Origin: Phallus indusiatus
Taxonomy: Eukaryota > Basidiomycota > Agaricomycetes > Phallales > Phallaceae
DNA length: 64,000 nt
NCBI GenBank assembly: GCA_027605045.1
Contig: JAQFWX010000134.1
Span: forward strand, 1 to 64,000
Direction: 5' to 3'
Part shown: positions 58,542 to 64,000 of the stretch, in pieces
Numbering within the stretch: the stretch's first letter is position 1
Layout of the letters: each line of letters begins with the position of its first letter
The notes under the pieces: model-generated
What the model saw: the letters and a program-made list of their open reading frames with translations, nothing else
What the model was told of the DNA's origin: nothing
Databases searched by the model: none
Translations under genes and position numbers: made by a program

Positions 58542-58941
58542 CTAATTTTTCCGCCCGGGACGTAGCTTGTTCTTCTTTTTCTTTAGGATGGATGCATAAT
58601 CTTGATTTTGGAGAGTTTTACACAGCTGAGAGCAGATGTCAGCTTCATTATTGCCTAAAAGCAAGAAGGAATAAATAGAACAATTTTAGCGGGAGAGTTG
58701 AGATCGAGGTTGCGACACCAGGCTAAACTTTGCGTGCGTCATGTGAATGTTTAGATTTCGCCAATTTGCAATGTAAAAATGACTGTGATTCTACGCCATG
58801 GCTGCAGATAAACTTGAGATTTAGTGACGTGGCATTGAACACGCTAGATGCTTTGATGGCGATCAGTTCGTGTTCCACTGCTATCCGCCGGAGCAAATCC
58901 ATATTAGTAAAGGGACGTGCGCACAGGTAATACCATTTCAA
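58542..58941 (-). CDS. Unresolved small gene, 3' exons
   Basis: One exon reads MDLLRRIAVEHELIAIKASS then FNATSLNLKFICSHGVES and KLAKSKHSHDARK up to a weak GTTTAG donor near 58727. A last exon (58654-58542) in a coherent frame reads NEADICSQLCKTLQNQDYAS, LKKKKNKLRPGRKN and stop. The two do not join in phase unless one A is missing in the AAA before the donor, so the model is tentative. Upstream exons may exist to 59360 but could not be placed. Family not recognised. Confidence 0.3.
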
Positions 58942-59539
58942 TGCGTTAAAATAATTTTCGGATCAATTAAGAAAATCCTTGGTGGCAGCAAAAGATGCAT
59001 GAATTCAAGTGACTAGGCCTTTGATTATACATACTACAAAAAGAGAAAACACCAAATGGTCACATTCTCAAAAGATGTTCACTTCCTTACTTCACCCCAA
59101 GACTCTACCGTACACCCCAAAGCTATCATGGATGCATTTCTCGTATGAGAACACACCTCCGGCAACGTCAAGCGCAGATCAAGCAAGTATCGGCTGAGAA
59201 ATAAAGAAGTCACTCCACCTGCGAAGATGGAGGCACCAGCGTGTGGTGCATCGGTCTTGAGAACGGGAACGCGGACAAGGAACATACATATTCCTCCAGG
59301 CCCGAACTTTTGTGTTCCTATATAACATTTCTGTTAGCCAAACAGAGCTAAGAGCTCTCCAAGTAAAAAACACGTACTCTTTGGTTGTTCTAAAGAAAGA
59401 AAAAAAAATATTAGCGCATCAGCGCGCCTTATATAAGCAGATTCGTCGGAGTTTCAACTTCTCAATGCACTAGCCGGATCTAAAGCAACTGCCAGCCAGT
59501 GGCGAATGATCGTTTCCACAGTGCATAAACATCTTGGAA
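58942..59539. other. Region upstream of pex11, possible unplaced exons
   Basis: Minus-strand ORF at 59079-59285 (LVRVPVLKTDAPHAGASIFA) might be a 5' exon of the gene to its left. No firm support. Confidence 0.25.
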
Positions 59540-60737
59540 ATGCCTATACAGTCTTCTCCTAATTCCTTGGAAAAACTAAACGACAGCATTCTTGGTGTAT
59601 TTTCTAATCTCCCCGATTCAAAGCGACTGGATCATGCTGTGAGATTTCTTAGTACCTGGAATGGCAGCGAGTTGAGTCCTTTGACATTCTGGTATTTTTA
59701 TATCAATCGTACGACTTCTATTATAACTTGATAGCAAACTATTAATGGTATTATGCATCGCATTGGCGCACTGAGGAAAAAACGCGTAATGACTTGGTCC
59801 TTTGTTTAGGTGGTGCAATATGTGATCAAGTTGATCATTCCTGTGCTAAAGTTTCGAGCCAACTTGAGGTATCGCGCTGGCCTTGATACGTCTTTAAAAA
59901 GCGTGGCTGCGGACAAATTGGCCAAGCTAAGCTCCGTCATTTCCGACTCTAGGACATTATGGAGAATATGGGGTTAATTCTTGTCTTTTATCGCTCCATT
60001 CTGAATAGCATATGAATAGTTATCGATCTTAGGACTTTTACCCATTTTTCAATGGCTAATTTCCATCGAGCGCAACCCCCCTCCATCGCGACTTCTCCAG
60101 ACGATTGAGCGTCTGCAAGGGTTCTCCATGCTGGTCTACTATCCTTTGGAACATGTTTATTACTTTGCTGCCCATGGGATTCTACCCCCACGGTTCACCC
60201 CTTCCTCCGAATTGAATAACAAGATAGCCATCTGGAGTTGTCGAGCTTGGGCCGCTTATGTCGCGTTGCAATTCTGGCATCTTAAAGAAGATTACAGGTT
60301 GCTCAGAGTTCAGGAGGACTCGCTCAAGAAATCGGGAGTTGACTCCCCAGATCCTGGTTCTATTGCTGAACAAAGCAGTGTGATCTCGCGCCGGAAGGCG
60401 GCTCTATGGAATGAACTTGTGGTCAATATGAGTTACTTACCTCTGACGGTTCATTGGTATGCATACCTAAAATTTGTTACGAGAATACCCCTACGAATTG
60501 AACTGCCTCGCTTTTTTTTTAGGTCATTGGAGAAGGGTTTGTTTACCAACGAGGTCAGTCTTCATTTTGCGGTGCCGTGATAAACGGGATGTTCGGATAT
60601 TGTTCGAACGAGTTATTTACGCTTTGAATATCGTACAGGTCTTGGTAGGGCTGTTTGGGACCATGGCCGGAATATTTTCCGTCCGCAGCGGCTGGGCTGC
60701 TTCGTCACTACCTACCCCGACTCCGTCCACTAATTGA
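59540..60737 (+). CDS. pex11: Peroxisomal membrane protein Pex11-like
   Basis: Pex11 proteins bend the peroxisomal membrane and drive proliferation. Exons 59540-59670, 59735-59747, 59810-59972, 60033-60456, 60523-60553 and 60639-60737 give 286 aa. Conserved start region RLDHAVRFLSTWNGSDKLLM then VVQYVIKLIIPVLKFRANL, in which DKLLM comes from a 13-nt microexon; then TLWRIWGLLPIFQWLISIER, LQGFSMLVYYPLEHVYYFAA, SCRAWAAYVALQFWHLKEDY and a hydrophobic C-terminus VLVGLFGTMAGIFSVRSGW. The upstream in-frame TTG was not used as start. Closest in layout to the fungal Pex11C type. Confidence 0.85.
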
Positions 60738-61122
60738 TGGAATTTTACTATTAATAACAGTAGTTTCAAACCTTCAGGTTAAACGTTTGATCGAGATATT
60801 GCACCAGATTGTACTCATGTGAAAAGTCCTAATGAATGTGAAAAAGAAGAAGCGCCATGTGATTCTTGGGTTCTTCGCCCTTTACGATATCGTGAATGAC
60901 CAAAAAGCTCACTTAATGCACCACTGTCTTGGAAATCTTGGTAATTTTTAAAAGCGATGCACTTTTTGTTTCAGAAACAGGGGGCGAGACGCGTTGCAAC
61001 TTTGAGCCGCCAGTACATTGAGTCAATTATGTAAGCCTGTGCTATGCCTAACTATTTACTCTTTTGAACCACAACCGGGCAACTTGTGATTGTTCAAGGG
61101 TATTTTTTCCTCTTCCTATCAA
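60738..61122. other. Intergenic region, pmc1 promoter
   Basis: About 385 bp. Nothing but presumed pex11 3' UTR and pmc1 promoter. Confidence 0.4.
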
Positions 61123-64000
61123 ATGTCGAGCTCACAGTCAAGACGTGCTATCCCCGAAATCTCAATAACGACGTCGACGTCGAACTTGAACCTCCCCGAG
61201 GAGCAGCCAGGAAATCATCCGCTATCGCCTCCCGCTCTTTCTACCTCCCCTTCCTTGACATTGTCACTTGAAGACGAAACGACGCACACTCCCTATGCGA
61301 AATCTTTGTCTGAGCCGGCTGCAGACCCAAATCTCCTCAGTCCAAGCAGTATCACCCCAATTCTGCGCACCCATCCTCCCGCATCTTCACCTCCATCTCC
61401 ATCTACCTCTGATCACGCATGGTCTGCACCTCCCTCTCCCACTTTGACCGCATCTTCTTCCGTTCACTTTCAACCTACGTCTGTCGCTCTACGAGAGAAT
61501 AATCCTCATAAGCGCCTGAGTTCAGATCGTCACCATTTTCGAAGACCAAGTAATGCCTCCCAGACAACCTCTTTTGACGAACATTCGGACGTTACAGAAT
61601 ATGATCATTACCAGAATCTTCCACTCACTCCGCTTGGAAGCAACAAAGGCGATGGCTCATCGACATCTATGACGGCTATTAGTCGTACCGTCTCAATCAA
61701 TGATACTTCGAGTTCTACCGGTCTCGCAAGCAAAGATGACGATAAGGGTCAGCTGTCTCATTCAGAAATAGATGCTCCTGGAAACTTAAACGGGAGTTCA
61801 AACGCTGCACCTCAAGCGCATTCGACTCCTCTTCCCGACGAGAACATAGACCCATCTCCGTTTATTTTTAATCCATGGACGCTAGCCGCGACGGTGGATC
61901 CTAAATCTTTAGATGCCCTAACCGCTTTAGGTGGCGTCGACAAACTAATCAAAGGCCTGGGAACAGACTCACGGCAGGGACTCTCAAAGCATGCTCTCGG
62001 ATTAACCGATAACAAAACTGTCAGCGGTCATTCATCGAACGATAGCGACGATGGCGGTGGCGGTGGTGATACCCCCATGAATGGAAGTGGGGCTGTCTCC
62101 CATTCAGAGAATTCATTGGAGGACAGCCCCAATCAAGGTCCTTATACAGCCACTCTCGATGACAGAAAGCGTGTTTACGGAGAAAATGTACTCCCTGCCC
62201 GGAAAATAAAGAGTCTTCTTTTACTAATGTGGTTGGCATTTAAGGACAAGGTTTTGGTATGTCTTGTCGGTTCAAATTCTCGATTTCTCCCTTTTTACAC
62301 GATGCTGTGATAGATTCTCCTGTCGATTGCCGCTGTGGTGTCTCTCGCACTAGGATTTTTTCAAGATTTTGGCACACCTCCGGAAACAGTGCAATGTGGC
62401 GATGATCCATCGCAGCAATGTGCGCTCCCAAAGGTTGACTGGGTCGAGGGTGTTGCCATCATTTGCGCCATTTTAATCGTTGTTATTGTTGGCAGTTTGA
62501 ATGATTGGCAAAAGGAGCGCCAATTTCAGAAATTGAATGAGAAAAAGGAAGATCGAGGAGTCAAAGTCATCCGCCATGGCGTTGAGATGATTATCAATGT
62601 CAAGGTACTAGGTATTTTCACACGGGTGGTTTTTTTGGCTCTCTTCTGACTTTCGGACCAAATTTAGGATGTCGTGGTTGGAGATATTGCTCTGCTTGAG
62701 CCAGGCGAAGTCATACCTTGCGATGGCGTCTTTCTCCGCGGTCACAATGTTCGATGCGATGAATCTGGCGCGACCGGGGAATCAGATGCAATTAAGAAGG
62801 CTCCATATGCCGAGTGTATGGAAGAGAAGAGCCGAGGGGAGTTATCTTCTAAGAAGGACTGCTTTGTTTTGAGTGGAAGCAAAGTCATTGAAGGTGTTGG
62901 CGAATATGTGGTTATTGCTGTTGGTTCAAAGAGTTTCAATGGGCGAATCATGATGGGTAGGCTATCGGTTTTATTATCGCTGTTGGGCTGTCCGATTGAC
63001 ATGTTTCTTGTAGCCTTAAAGGGAGAGTCTGAGAATACACCCTTACAGCTGAAACTCAATGACCTTGCCGAGTTAATTGCTAAACTAGGCAGCTTGGCTG
63101 GTCTATCTCTTTTCGTCGTCCTCATGGTTAAGTTTTTCGTTCAATTGAAAACCGAGTCTCACAGGTTTGGCAATTTCATCTCTTTCAAATACCCATCACC
63201 CACGTTCATTTTTTTTACAGAAGCGGAACTGAGAAAGCTCTCTCCTTTGTGCAAATCCTAATTATTTCCGTAACGATTATTGTTGTTGCGGTGCCTGAGG
63301 GTTCGTACAGCCTTCTATTTTGACTTCTCTTCTAACGTAATTATTCTAGGTTTGCCTTTGGCTGTGACTTTGGCACTAGCATTTGCCACCAAACGCATGA
63401 CCAAAGCAAATCTTCTCGTCCGTGTTCTAGGGTCTTGCGAAACGATGGCAAATGCCACTGTTATATGCACCGATAAAACGGGAACACTAACTCAAAATGT
63501 AATGTCGGTTGTTGCCGGGTCATTGGGAGTCCATTGCAAATTCGTACGCAATTTGGAAGATAATCAAGCGAGAACTAACGCTTCTGAACAAGGCGTTGCG
63601 GAACGAAAACATAGCGAGGATTTTTCGGTCGACCAAGCTGATTTGAATTCTGTTATAACAGGTCCTGTCAAGAAACTCTTCAATGAGGCTATCGCCGTTA
63701 ACTCAACTGCCTTCGAGGACGTTGATTCTGACACCGGAAGGATGGAGTTCGTTGGCTCGAAAACCGAAACTGCCTTATTGCGTATGGCCCAGGAACTGAA
63801 ATGGGATAATTATAAGAAAACGAGAGATTCGGCAGAGATTCTTCAGCTTTTTCCGTTCTCCAGTGAACGAAAAGCGATGGGTGCCGTCGTACGATTGGAG
63901 GATAAGAGATACCGCCTGTACGTCAAAGGGGCAAGTGAGATTTTAACAAAGCTGTGCACAGGACATATCGTCGTTCGACGTCCTGATACAAACTCTTCGT
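61123..64000 (+). CDS. pmc1: Calcium-transporting P-type ATPase, PMC1 type (N-terminal two thirds; runs off right edge)
   Basis: Pumps cytosolic calcium into the vacuole in fungi. Exons 61123-62256, 62314-62604, 62668-62956, 63014-63164, 63221-63300 and 63350 to the edge, all in phase. A 330-residue Ser/Pro/Asp-rich N-terminal extension precedes TLDDRKRVYGENVLPARKIK. Membrane and actuator parts follow: DKVLILLSIAAVVSLALGFF, VGDIALLEPGEVIPCDGVFL, CDESGATGESDAIKK (TGES loop), then VAVPEGLPLAVTLALAF and the phosphorylation site ICTDKTGTLTQN. The nucleotide-binding domain begins (KTETALLRMAQ, PFSSERKAMGAVV, YVKGASEILT). The C-terminal helices are outside the window. Confidence 0.93.

Overview
The window looks like nuclear DNA of a filamentous basidiomycete, most likely an Agaricomycete. 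Genes are broken by many short introns (about 45-60 nt, GT-AG with visible CTAAC-type branch points). Proteins read as fungal orthologues, a GH10 xylanase carries an N-terminal CBM1 typical of plant-litter or wood decayers, and no operon or bacterial signal is present. Gene models below were built by hand from family conservation, splice sites and phase bookkeeping; almost all of them close to a multiple of three.

Left part (1-15.9 kb), housekeeping: cwc22 (5' part only) and tma46 are divergent; cwc2 and xrn1 are divergent; then gua1 (GMP synthase), ypi1 (PP1 regulator), ies2 (INO80 subunit) and a small one-helix membrane protein. RNA processing, decay and translation dominate. Three genes here (tma46, gua1, ypi1) each lack exactly one base in an A/T run, which looks like homopolymer under-calling in the assembly rather than gene decay.

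Middle (16-42.5 kb): the dual-specificity phosphatase pps1, a 4.6 kb stretch with no recognisable gene, then a divergent Leloir pair (aldose 1-epimerase and galactokinase, 186 bp between start codons), a Zn2Cys6 transcription factor with a 6-nt microexon inside its zinc cluster, rps29, a large disordered regulator with an AreA-type N-terminal motif and DUF3295-like C-terminus, a 3.3 kb gene-free region, a C2H2 Sfp1-like factor and rps10.

Right part (42.8-64 kb): a 25-exon Yvc1/TRP-type vacuolar calcium channel; a repeat-rich segment (46.6-53.2 kb) holding two decayed, convergent paralogues of an unrecognised family, an 18-bp minisatellite coding for a hexapeptide repeat, a 164-bp TA-flanked MITE and a broken partial copy of the yvc1 5' half; then a disordered Thr/Pro/Lys-rich protein, an alpha/beta hydrolase, the GH10-CBM1 xylanase (with a 4-nt microexon), an unresolved small gene, pex11 and the first part of a PMC1-type calcium ATPase running off the right edge.

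No wholly new defence-like or biosynthetic system is evident. The most unusual material is the abundance of microexons in frame-critical or motif-critical positions, and the duplication-rich accessory island at 46.6-53.2 kb.
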